From positions 1 through 5,645 of the forward strand of contig CALEZJ010000573.1 in NCBI GenBank assembly GCA_937927885.1: a stretch of 5,645 bases of DNA. The letters are read 5' to 3'. The stretch's first letter is position 1, and every line of letters begins with the position of its first letter. Of the stretch, positions 1-5,605 are shown one piece after another. A program made the position numbers and the translations under genes. Source of the DNA: an uncultured Paracoccaceae bacterium (GTDB lineage: Bacteria > Pseudomonadota > Alphaproteobacteria > Rhodobacterales > Rhodobacteraceae). Below the pieces are notes generated by a model, which was given only the letters and a program-made list of their open reading frames with translations, did not search any database and was not told the origin of the DNA.

Positions 1-2
1 TA

Positions 3-38
3 TCTGCACTGGTCAGCGCCGATTACGAGGGATTGTAG
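3..38 (+). CDS. Possible C-terminal end of an upstream gene (partial)
   Basis: Eleven codons reading SALVSADYEGL end in a TAG that directly abuts the rpoH start codon, so an upstream gene could end here with no gap. The rpoH ribosome binding site would then lie in its last codons. From memory, rpoH in Rhodobacteraceae often follows an RluA-type pseudouridine synthase gene, and a tail of the form A-D-(aromatic)-E-G-L would not be out of place there, but eleven residues cannot identify a family. Codon third positions do not clearly favour this frame over the others. The segment may instead be plain 5' leader of rpoH. Confidence 0.3.
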   Translation, partial: SALVSADYEGL

Positions 39-929
39 ATGTCCGATTACGCCCGTCTTCCCGCCCCCAGCCCCGAACAGGGGATGAACCGCTATCTGCA
101 GGAGATCCGGCGATTTCCCATGCTGGAGCCGGAAGAGGAATACATGCTGGCAAAGCGCTGGGTGGACCACCAGGACACCGGCGCCGCGCACAAGCTGGTG
201 ACCAGCCACCTGCGTCTGGCGGCCAAGATCGCCATGGGCTATCGCGGCTACGGATTGCCGCAGGCCGAGGTGATTTCCGAGGCGAATGTGGGCCTGATGC
301 AGGCCGTCAAGCGGTTCGATCCCGAAAAGGGGTTCCGGCTGGCCACCTATGCGATGTGGTGGATCCGCGCCAGCATTCAGGAATACATCCTGCGGTCGTG
401 GTCGATGGTCAAGCTGGGCACGACCAGCGCGCAGAAAAAGCTGTTCTTCAACCTGCGCAAGGCCAAGGCGCGCATCGGCGCGATCGAGGAGGGCGACCTG
501 CGCCCCGAGAACGTCAGGCAACTGGCCAATGACCTCAGCGTCACCGAAACCGAGGTGGTCGAGATGAACCGCCGTCTGGCCGGGTCGGATGCCTCGCTCA
601 ACGTGACGGTCGGGGGCGAGGAAGGCTCGGGCAGTTGGCAGGACTGGCTGGAGGACGAGGACGCCGACCAGGCCGGCGCCTATGCCGAGCGCGACGAATT
701 CGAGGCCCGGCAGGCGATGCTGCTGTCGGCGATGGATGTGCTCAACGAGCGCGAGCGCGTGGTCCTGAGCGAGCGGCGGCTGGCCGAACCCGCAGTGACG
801 CTGGAGGAACTGAGCGAGCGTTTTGGCGTCTCGCGTGAGCGCATCCGCCAGATCGAGGTGCGGGCCTTCGAGAAGTTGCAGGCCCGCATGACCGAGATCG
901 CGCGCGAAAAGGGGATGATCCCGGCCTGA
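39..929 (+). CDS. rpoH: RNA polymerase heat-shock sigma factor RpoH (sigma-32 family)
   Basis: Alternative sigma factor that directs RNA polymerase to heat-shock and related stress promoters. The 296-residue length is normal for the family. Visible landmarks in order: N-terminal NRYLQEIRRFPML (about 17-29); region 2 with SHLRLAAKIAMGYRGYGLP (about 56-74) and the promoter-melting/-10 recognition segment ATYAMWWIRASIQEYI (102-117); the RpoH-specific box QKKLFFNLRK (132-141), which separates RpoH from the housekeeping sigma and is linked in E. coli to chaperone/protease control; region 4 with LNERER (235-240) and the -35-binding helix-turn-helix VTLEELSERFGVSRERIRQIE (253-273). The start is supported by GAGGGA at 27-32, six bases ahead of ATG. 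The sequence resembles Rhodobacter RpoHI more than RpoHII as I remember them. No key region is missing. The downstream neighbour is convergent, so rpoH ends its own transcription unit. Confidence 0.97.
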   Translation: MSDYARLPAPSPEQGMNRYLQEIRRFPMLEPEEEYMLAKRWVDHQDTGAAHKLVTSHLRLAAKIAMGYRGYGLPQAEVISEANVGLMQAVKRFDPEKGFRLATYAMWWIRASIQEYILRSWSMVKLGTTSAQKKLFFNLRKAKARIGAIEEGDLRPENVRQLANDLSVTETEVVEMNRRLAGSDASLNVTVGGEEGSGSWQDWLEDEDADQAGAYAERDEFEARQAMLLSAMDVLNERERVVLSERRLAEPAVTLEELSERFGVSRERIRQIEVRAFEKLQARMTEIAREKGMIPA

Positions 930-980
930 CGGGGCGGCTTCGGCGGCTGCCGTCGCGCGCGTATCCGGGGCGGAATGAAA

Positions 981-1016
981 GGGTGACGCGGGGGCCAGGT
1001 GGCCCCGGCGTCACCC
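981..1016. terminator. Long GC hairpin between convergent rpoH and the lysE-family gene
   Basis: GGGTGACGC (981-989) pairs perfectly with GCGTCACCC (1008-1016). After one G-G mismatch, GGGGCCA (991-997) pairs with TGGCCCC (1000-1006), leaving almost no loop. The right arm contains the exporter's stop codon (1011-1013, minus strand). Read on the minus strand, the stem is followed by TTTCATT, a weak U-tract. On the plus strand no T-run follows. It is best read as the exporter's terminator, possibly also stopping rpoH transcripts. Confidence 0.55.
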
Positions 1017-1631
1017 GGCCAGCACGGGCCAGAGCGTGAGCAGCAGAAGCAGAGCCATGGCAATGTTGAACGCCCGCAGACGGCGTGGCTCGCTCAGCCA
1101 GGTGCCCAGCGCGCTGCCCGCCGCCGCCCAGAGCGACACGCAAGGCAGGTTCACGGCGCCGAACACCCCCGCCACCATCAGAACCGATGGCCAGTCCGCC
1201 CGCGGTGCGTAAAGCGTGGCGGCGGTCAGCGCCATCGACCAGGCCTTTGGATTGACCCATTGAAAGGCGGCGGCTTGCAGCAGTGTCAGCGGCCTGCCGC
1301 GTGCCCGGTCGCTGGCGGCGGGCGGTGCGGCTGCGGCGATCTTCCACGCCAGCCAGACCAGATAGGCGACCGACGCCAACGTCAGCAGGCTGCGCGCGGG
1401 AGGCCAGGCGGTGAAGGCCCCCGCAAGGCCGAACCCGACCAGCGCCGTCATCACCGTGAACCCTGCGCCGATGCCCAGCATGTGCGGCAGCGTCCGGCGA
1501 AAGCCGAAATTCACCCCCGAGGCCAGCAGCATCAGGTTGTTGGGCCCCGGCGTGACCGATGACACGAAGGCATACAGAACAAGTGCGGCCAGAAGCGGGC
1601 CGGTCAGGGGCAGGTCGGCGAAAAGAGGCAC
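1011..1631 (-). CDS. LysE/RhtB-family amino-acid exporter
   Basis: Inner-membrane exporter of the LysE/RhtB superfamily, which pumps amino acids or their derivatives out of the cell. The 206-residue length is typical. The N-terminal half carries the family hallmark SVTPGPNNLMLLASG (25-39; P28-G29-P30-N31-N32) followed by GFRRTLPHMLGIGAGF. Further helices include VAYLVWLAWKIAAA, then the conserved QWVNPKAWSMALTA segment, and a hydrophobic C-terminus, giving about six membrane segments. TPGPNN and AYLVWLAWKIA recall the E. coli cysteine/O-acetylserine exporter EamB, but the substrate cannot be read from the sequence. The start is GTG. The in-frame stop upstream (TAG on the minus strand, 1671-1673) leaves no ATG alternative, and AGGA (complement of 1643-1646) lies 11 bases ahead. 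It is divergent from an Lrp/AsnC regulator that probably controls it. Confidence 0.93.
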   Translation of the reverse strand: MPLFADLPLTGPLLAALVLYAFVSSVTPGPNNLMLLASGVNFGFRRTLPHMLGIGAGFTVMTALVGFGLAGAFTAWPPARSLLTLASVAYLVWLAWKIAAAAPPAASDRARGRPLTLLQAAAFQWVNPKAWSMALTAATLYAPRADWPSVLMVAGVFGAVNLPCVSLWAAAGSALGTWLSEPRRLRAFNIAMALLLLLTLWPVLAG

Positions 1632-1682
1632 TGGCGAAGGGGTCCTGTGGGCGTTTTTTGTCAGGCGAGACTAGGCCGCCGT

Positions 1683-1730
1683 ATCCGGAGAAAGGTTGCG
1701 TTTTCTTTCCGGATCGGGGTATTTGCGCAA
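1683..1730. promoter_or_regulatory. Candidate operator region between the exporter and Lrp-family genes
   Basis: The 102-base divergent gap is visibly more AT-rich than its flanks. ATCCGGA at 1683-1689 and TCCGGAT at 1708-1714 form an inverted repeat. Because the core TCCGGA is itself palindromic, the two copies are also direct repeats 24 bp apart. A perfect palindrome TTGCGCAA lies at 1723-1730, just before the regulator's start codon, and a further TTGCG occurs at 1696-1700. Lrp/AsnC proteins commonly bind multiple spaced sites next to their own gene and a divergent target, which fits. Assignment of these repeats to this regulator is inference. Confidence 0.4.
1696..1725 (+). promoter_or_regulatory. 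Weak candidate promoter for the Lrp-family regulator
   Basis: TTGCGT (1696-1701) and TATTTG (1720-1725), separated by 18 bp, are passable -35 and -10 boxes. Transcription would then begin almost at the ATG at 1734, implying a leaderless or nearly leaderless message. That agrees with the lack of a well-spaced Shine-Dalgarno: the closest purine run, GGGG, ends at 1719, 14 bases upstream. The match to consensus is weak. Confidence 0.22.
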
Positions 1731-1733
1731 TCC

Positions 1734-2186
1734 ATGAGCCCTTCTGACCCCTTCAACGACAGGATATTGCGCGAACTGGCGCGCGACGGGCGGGTGTCGA
1801 ACCTCGATCTGGCGACGCGGGTCGGGCTGTCACCCTCGGCCTGCCTTCGCCGGGTGCAGGACCTCGAACGCCGCGGCGTCATCAAGGGGTATCGCGCGGT
1901 GATCGACCCCGCGCAGACTGGCATCGGCTTTGTTGCCTATGTCACGGTCGGGTTGAACCTGCACACCAAGGCCGCGCAGGCCGGATTCGAGCGCGCCATG
2001 GCGAATGCCGTGCAGGTGCGCGAATGCCACAACGTCACCGGCACCGTCGAATACCTCCTGCGCGTCGAGGTTGCCGATCTGGCCGCCTACAAGCATTTCC
2101 ACACCGAGATCCTCGGAACCCTGCCGCAGGTGGCGGCGATCACCACCTTTGTCGTCATGGGCTCGCCCAAGGACGAGCGGGCCTGA
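1734..2186 (+). CDS. Lrp/AsnC-family transcriptional regulator
   Basis: DNA-binding regulator of the Lrp/AsnC family, which usually senses an amino acid and acts as a dimer or octamer. The 150 residues match the family length. The N-terminal winged helix-turn-helix runs from NDRILRELARDGRVSNLDLA (8-27) through VGLSPSACLRRVQDLERRGVI (30-50), followed by the wing KGYRAVIDP. The C-terminal ligand-binding RAM domain covers about 66-142, with the turn CHNVTGTVEYLLRV (98-111) and the terminal strand ITTFVVM. ATG 1734 is chosen because Lrp proteins begin a few residues before the first helix. The frame stays open upstream from 1647, but that 29-residue extension (MGVFCQARLGRR...) is not family-like and would span the regulatory gap. 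Its divergent neighbour, an amino-acid exporter, is the likely target. Whether it also affects chrA downstream is unknown. Confidence 0.94.
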   Translation: MSPSDPFNDRILRELARDGRVSNLDLATRVGLSPSACLRRVQDLERRGVIKGYRAVIDPAQTGIGFVAYVTVGLNLHTKAAQAGFERAMANAVQVRECHNVTGTVEYLLRVEVADLAAYKHFHTEILGTLPQVAAITTFVVMGSPKDERA

Positions 2187-2204
2187 GGGGTGAACGAGGC
2201 TCTG

Positions 2205-2269
2205 GCGACAGTGAACCCCTGTGCCCCGGGTGCGGGGCGTGCCTGTCGCAGGCAGGCTCCCTCGGGGTT
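2205..2269 (+). promoter_or_regulatory. Candidate structured leader RNA upstream of chrA
   Basis: GCGACAG (2205-2211) pairs perfectly with CTGTCGC (2243-2249). Inside it, GCCCC (2223-2227) pairs with GGGGC (2234-2238), extendable by three G-U pairs. The unpaired strand between these helices contains AACCCC (2214-2219), complementary to GGGGTT (2264-2269) outside the outer helix, so a pseudoknot is possible. An alternative small hairpin, TGCCTG/CAGGCA (2240-2245/2249-2254), competes with the outer helix. No T-run follows, so a simple terminator of the regulator gene is less likely. By a rough estimate, one or two 7-bp matches are expected by chance in a stretch of this length and GC content; only the combination is suggestive. 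Confidence 0.3.
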
Positions 2270-2281
2270 GAGGCGCAGGTG

Positions 2282-2341
2282 CCCTTGTGAAAGGATGACC
2301 GCCGGGCGCAGCCCGCGGCCCGGCGCCGTCCGGGAAGGGGT
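2282..2341 (+). promoter_or_regulatory. Hairpins and Shine-Dalgarno-complementary strand before chrA
   Basis: CCTT-GTGA-AAGG (2283-2294) makes a short hairpin with a GNRA-type tetraloop. CGCCGGGC (2300-2307) pairs perfectly with GCCCGGCG (2318-2325), with GAC (2297-2299) and GTC (2328-2330) extending the stem past a two-base bulge. The chrA Shine-Dalgarno AAGGGG (2335-2340) can pair with CCCTT (2282-2286), which would enclose the large hairpin and hide the site, but this competes with the GNRA hairpin. This suggests two alternative folds around the ribosome binding site. It is based on base pairing seen by eye only. Confidence 0.28.
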
Positions 2342-2347
2342 GAGGAC

Positions 2348-3598
2348 ATGAGCGGAACGGATTGGCGTGTCTGGGCCCGGATCGGGTTCCTCAGCTTTGG
2401 CGGGCCGGCGGGGCAGATCGCGCTGATGCATCACGAACTGGTCGAGCGCCGCCGCTGGATCGACGAGGCGCGGTTCCTGCACGCGTTGAACTTCTGCATG
2501 ATACTGCCGGGGCCCGAGGCGATGCAGCTTGCCACCTATGTCGGATGGATGCGCGGCGGCTGGCGTGGGGGGCTGGTGGCCGGGGGGTTGTTCGTGCTGC
2601 CGGGTGCGCTGGCGGTGATGGCGCTGGCCTGGGTCTATGTGCTGGCCGGGACGCTGGGCCCGCTGGCCGGGGTTCTGGCCGGGCTCAAGGCGGCGGTGAT
2701 CGCGCTGGTCGCGATGGCGCTGGTCCGGTTGACGAAAAAGGCGTTGCTCAGCCGATTCCACCGCGTGCTGGCGCTGGGGGCGTTTGGCGCGCTCTTCGTG
2801 CTGGGGTTGCCGTTTCCGCTGGTGGTGCTGGGGGCGGCGCTGCTGGGCTATGCGCTGGCGCGGGGCAAGGGTGTTGAGCGGGGCTCTCAGGATGGACCCG
2901 CCGACCGGGGCGCGATGCTGCGCACCGGTCTGGTGTGGCTGGCGCTGTGGCTGGTGCCGGTGGCGGGGCTGCTGGCGTTGCTGGGGCCCGGCCATGTGAT
3001 GGCCGAGGTTGCGCTGCTGTTCAGCCAGCTTGCGGTTCTGACCTTCGGCGGGGCCTATGCGGTGCTGGCCTGGGTGGCCCAGACGGCGGTCGAGGGCTAT
3101 GGCTGGCTGACCCCCGCGCAGATGATCGACGGTCTGGCACTGGCCGAGACGACGCCAGGCCCCTTGATCCTGACGCTGCAGTTTGTCGGCTTCATGGCGG
3201 GGTTCAATGCCTCGGGCGGGTCGCTGGCCATGGGCACGCTGGCCGGGCTTGTCGCGCTGTGGGTCACCTTCGCCCCCTGTTTCCTGTGGATTTTCGCGCT
3301 GGCCCCGATGGCCGAGCGTCTGCGCCGCAATCCCGCGCTGGCCGGGGCGCTGGCGGCGGTCACGGCGGCGGTGGTCGGGGTGATCGCCAGTCTTGCGCTG
3401 TGGTTTGCCGTGCATGCGCTGTTCAGTCAGACCCAGCGGGTTGGCGCCATAGACCTGCCGGTGTGGTCCAGCCTCGACGCCGGAATGGCGGGGCTGAGCC
3501 TGCTTGCGCTGCTGGCCGGGTTCGGGCTGCGTCTGGGGGCCGGGGCGCTGATTTCGGGGTGTGCACTCGCGGGGCTGGCGCTGCATCTCGTCAACTGA
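2348..3598 (+). CDS. chrA: Chromate transporter, two-domain (CHR family, ChrA type)
   Basis: Inner-membrane protein of the CHR family; characterised long members export chromate and confer resistance. The 416 residues contain two tandem CHR domains. The first has [20 protein letters not shown] (13-32), followed by [35 protein letters not shown] (33-67). The second starts near 225 with [18 protein letters not shown] (228-245), then [32 protein letters not shown] (251-282). The paired FGGP/FGGA and PGPEA/TPGPL motifs mark the internal duplication, with a polar linker at about 172-192. Around ten or more hydrophobic segments are visible. The start is supported by GGAAGGGG ending at 2340, seven bases ahead of ATG. 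No chrB is adjacent; the gene sits behind an Lrp-type regulator and a 161-base gap. Many CHR proteins are annotated by similarity only, so chromate as the real substrate is an inference. Confidence 0.94.
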   Translation: MSGTDWRVWARIGFLSFGGPAGQIALMHHELVERRRWIDEARFLHALNFCMILPGPEAMQLATYVGWMRGGWRGGLVAGGLFVLPGALAVMALAWVYVLAGTLGPLAGVLAGLKAAVIALVAMALVRLTKKALLSRFHRVLALGAFGALFVLGLPFPLVVLGAALLGYALARGKGVERGSQDGPADRGAMLRTGLVWLALWLVPVAGLLALLGPGHVMAEVALLFSQLAVLTFGGAYAVLAWVAQTAVEGYGWLTPAQMIDGLALAETTPGPLILTLQFVGFMAGFNASGGSLAMGTLAGLVALWVTFAPCFLWIFALAPMAERLRRNPALAGALAAVTAAVVGVIASLALWFAVHALFSQTQRVGAIDLPVWSSLDAGMAGLSLLALLAGFGLRLGAGALISGCALAGLALHLVN

Positions 3599-3627
3599 AA
3601 CCCAGCGCCGGGCGTTTGCGCGACGGA

Positions 3628-3656
3628 TTTACCGCACGGGCGCGCTGCGCTATCAC
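3628..3656 (+). promoter_or_regulatory. Candidate sigma-70-type promoter for aroA
   Basis: TTTACC (3628-3633) and TATCAC (3651-3656) are separated by 17 bp, and each matches four of the six consensus positions. Transcription would begin near 3663, about 20 bases before the aroA start. The position in the short gap after chrA suggests that aroA and the following gene have their own promoter. A second candidate -35 lies slightly upstream (TTGCGC at 3616-3621) but has no convincing partner. Confidence 0.35.
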
Positions 3657-3681
3657 GCGCCAATCAAACACGAGGCCCCGA

Positions 3682-5025
3682 ATGTCCGCGCATGCCACCC
3701 CCGTTCCGATGATCGCCCGCCGTTCGGGCCCCTTGAAGGGTGTCGCCGCGATCCCCGGCGACAAGTCGATCAGTCATCGCGCGCTGATCCTTGGCGCGCT
3801 CAGCATCGGCGAGACCCGGATCACCGGCCTCCTGGAGGGGCAGGACGTGCTGGACACCGCTGCCGCGATGCGTGCCTTTGGCGCCACGGTGACCCGCCAC
3901 GGCGAAGGCGCGTGGAGCGTGCGGGGCGTGGGCGTCGGCGGCTTTGCCGAGCCGTCGCAGGTGATCGATTGCGGCAATTCGGGCACCGGGGTGCGGCTGA
4001 TCATGGGGGCGATGGCGACCACGCCGATCACCGCCACCTTTACCGGCGACGCCAGCCTGGTCAAACGTCCCATGGGCCGGGTCACCGACCCTCTGGCGCT
4101 GTTCGGCGCGCGGGCGGTGGGGCGGCGCGGCGGCAAGCTGCCGATGACCGTCGTAGGCGCGGCCGATCCGGTGCCAGTGCGCTATGTGCTGCCGATGCCT
4201 TCGGCGCAGGTCAAATCCGCCGTGCTGCTGGCGGGCCTCAACGCGCCGGGCCAGACGGTGGTGGTTGAACCCGAGGCCACGCGCGACCATACCGAGCGCA
4301 TGCTGCGCGGATTTGGCGCCACGGTGGATGTGCAGGAAACGCCCCAAGGCCGCGTCATCACCCTGACCGGCCAGCCTGAACTGACCGGGCAGGTGGTGGC
4401 GGTGCCGCGCGATCCGTCCTCGGCCGCTTTCCCGGTCTGCGCCGCGCTTCTGGTGCCGGGGTCCGAGATCCTGGTGCCCGGCGTCAGCCGCAACCCGACG
4501 CGCGACGGGCTCTATGTGACGCTCTTGGAAATGGGCGCTGACATCACGTTCGAGAACCCGCGCGAGGAGGGGGGCGAGCCGGTGGCCGATCTGCGCGTGC
4601 GCCATTCGCCGAACCTGAAAGGGGTAGAGACGCCGGACTCCCGCGCCGCCTCGATGATCGACGAATTCCCCATCCTGTCGGTGGTGGCCTCGATGGCGCA
4701 TGGGACCACGGTCATGCGTGGCGTCAAGGAATTGCGCGTCAAGGAAAGCGACCGGATCGACGCTATGGCGCGAGGGCTCGAGGCCTGTGGCGTCAGGGTC
4801 GAGGAGGACGAGGATACGTTGATCGTCCATGGCACCGGCCGCGTCGCGGGGGGTGCCATGGCGCGCACGCACATCGACCACCGTATCGCGATGGCCTTTC
4901 TGGTGCTGGGGCTGGTCAGCGATTCGCCGGTGCGGGTGGACGACGGTTCGCCCATCGCGACCTCGTTTCCGGACTTCGAAGCGCTGATGACCGGCCTCGG
5001 CGCCGATATCGCGCGCGAGGGCTGA
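3682..5025 (+). CDS. aroA: 3-phosphoshikimate 1-carboxyvinyltransferase (EPSP synthase, class II-like)
   Basis: Sixth step of the shikimate pathway: transfers the enolpyruvyl group of PEP to shikimate 3-phosphate, in the cytoplasm. The 447 residues are full length. Motifs in order: [10 protein letters not shown] (25-34, active-site K28); [13 protein letters not shown]; the PEP-loop GNSGTGVRL (98-106); [13 protein letters not shown] (122-134); [14 protein letters not shown] (174-187); RDHTERML (201-208); DPSSAAFP (244-251); NPTRDGL (271-277); IDEFPIL with D327; LRVKESDR (351-358); DHRIAMAF (399-406); IATSFPDF near the end. This set follows the CP4-like class II pattern. Position 101 is Gly where CP4 EPSPS has Ala100. 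ATG 3682 is chosen because GAGG (3672-3675) lies six bases upstream and the protein begins like its relatives. The frame remains open far upstream inside chrA, but that is a GC-rich shadow. The next gene starts three bases after the stop. Confidence 0.97.
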   Translation: MSAHATPVPMIARRSGPLKGVAAIPGDKSISHRALILGALSIGETRITGLLEGQDVLDTAAAMRAFGATVTRHGEGAWSVRGVGVGGFAEPSQVIDCGNSGTGVRLIMGAMATTPITATFTGDASLVKRPMGRVTDPLALFGARAVGRRGGKLPMTVVGAADPVPVRYVLPMPSAQVKSAVLLAGLNAPGQTVVVEPEATRDHTERMLRGFGATVDVQETPQGRVITLTGQPELTGQVVAVPRDPSSAAFPVCAALLVPGSEILVPGVSRNPTRDGLYVTLLEMGADITFENPREEGGEPVADLRVRHSPNLKGVETPDSRAASMIDEFPILSVVASMAHGTTVMRGVKELRVKESDRIDAMARGLEACGVRVEEDEDTLIVHGTGRVAGGAMARTHIDHRIAMAFLVLGLVSDSPVRVDDGSPIATSFPDFEALMTGLGADIAREG

Positions 5026-5028
5026 GCG

Positions 5029-5523
5029 ATGGAGCGGGCGATCACCTGGGGCCTGCCGCTTCTGACGGCGGCGGTCTATGCTTGGCTCGCGCTCTGGCTG
5101 GGCGGGCAACTGGCAGAGCAGTCCGGGGGGCTGATGCCCTTTGACCTGCGCCTTCAGGGCTATGATCTGGCCGAGGCACGCGCCTATCTGCGCGCCCTGA
5201 CGCCCGAGGGCTTCGTTCTTTACCTGGGGCCGATCCGGCTGGCTGATACGCTGTTTCCGGGGCTGATGGGATTGTGCTTCCTGTGGTGGATGCGTCCCCT
5301 GGCCGGGGTTTTTGGCATGGTCTGCATTCTGGCGGCGATGGCCTATGTCGCGCTGGACTGGGGCGAGAACTGGGCGGTGGCGCAGCTTCTGGATGCGGGG
5401 CCGGACTGGGTGCATCCGGGTGGGGTGCATCTGGCCAGCGCGCTGACGCAGGGCAAATTCGCGGCCTTTGCGCTGGCGGCGGTGCTGTCGGGGCGGCAGA
5501 TCTGGCGCCGGTGGCGCGGGTGA
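5029..5523 (+). CDS. Small four-helix membrane protein of unknown function
   Basis: I do not recognise a named family. The 164 residues contain about four hydrophobic segments: near 6-28 (start LPLLTAAVYAWLALWLGG), 73-88 (DTLFPGLMGLCFLWWM), 91-110 (LAGVFGMVCILAAMAYVALD) and 142-156. Between the first two lies a soluble loop with GYDLAEARAYLRAL (44-57) and TPEGFVLYLGPIRLADT. The third helix ends in D110-W-G-E113-N114-W, acidic residues at a membrane edge that could be functional. I have the impression that similar small proteins with a D-x-x-E-N pattern and a preceding DTxFP occur in other alphaproteobacteria, but cannot verify it. GAGGG (5017-5021) inside the end of aroA lies seven bases before ATG, and the three-base gap implies co-transcription with aroA. 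The C-terminus RQIWRRWRG is basic, hence probably cytoplasmic. Confidence 0.85.
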   Translation: MERAITWGLPLLTAAVYAWLALWLGGQLAEQSGGLMPFDLRLQGYDLAEARAYLRALTPEGFVLYLGPIRLADTLFPGLMGLCFLWWMRPLAGVFGMVCILAAMAYVALDWGENWAVAQLLDAGPDWVHPGGVHLASALTQGKFAAFALAAVLSGRQIWRRWRG

Positions 5524-5534
5524 CGCGCGGGTCA

Positions 5535-5587
5535 GAGAGGCGCTCGCGCACCTCTCGCGCTGCGCGCTCAGCCTGCTGAGACTGTTT
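5535..5587 (+). terminator. Hairpins after the aroA unit, possible terminator
   Basis: Two stems lie just past the membrane-protein stop codon. GAGAGG (5535-5540) pairs with CCTCTC (5551-5556) across a 10-base loop. CTCAG (5567-5571) pairs with CTGAG (5576-5580) across CCTG and is followed by ACTGTTTG, a weak T-rich stretch. The second is the better terminator candidate for the plus strand. Both stems are short and the U-tract is poor. Confidence 0.33.
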
Positions 5588-5605
5588 GCGCCAAGAAGAC
5601 CGGGC

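Noticed and set aside
928..954. GACGG/CCGTC hairpin right after the rpoH stop as its terminator
   Set aside because: Only five pairs with a 17-base loop of poor internal pairing and no T-run; the hairpin at 981-1016 is far stronger.
1647..1733. Longer N-terminus for the Lrp-family regulator
   Set aside because: The added residues are unlike the family and would place the divergent regulatory repeats inside coding sequence.
2240..2254. TGCCTG/CAGGCA hairpin as a rho-independent terminator of the Lrp-family gene
   Set aside because: Six-base stem with a three-base loop and no following T-run; it is listed only as an alternative fold in the chrA leader.
2087..3586. Long open frame on the minus strand opposite chrA (499 residues)
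   Set aside because: Gln/Arg/Pro/His-rich antisense shadow of the chromate transporter; no family features and no plausible start context.
2935..3681. Open frame joined upstream of aroA, giving a 696-residue protein
   Set aside because: It overlaps the well-supported chrA in another frame and translates to Gly/Arg/Ala-rich sequence with no domain. aroA has its own RBS and a family-like start at 3682.
3664..5430. Long open frame on the minus strand opposite aroA (588 residues)
   Set aside because: Composition is dominated by His, Arg, Gln and Pro, typical of the antisense frame of a GC-rich gene. It has no recognisable motif, while the plus strand encodes a clear EPSP synthase.
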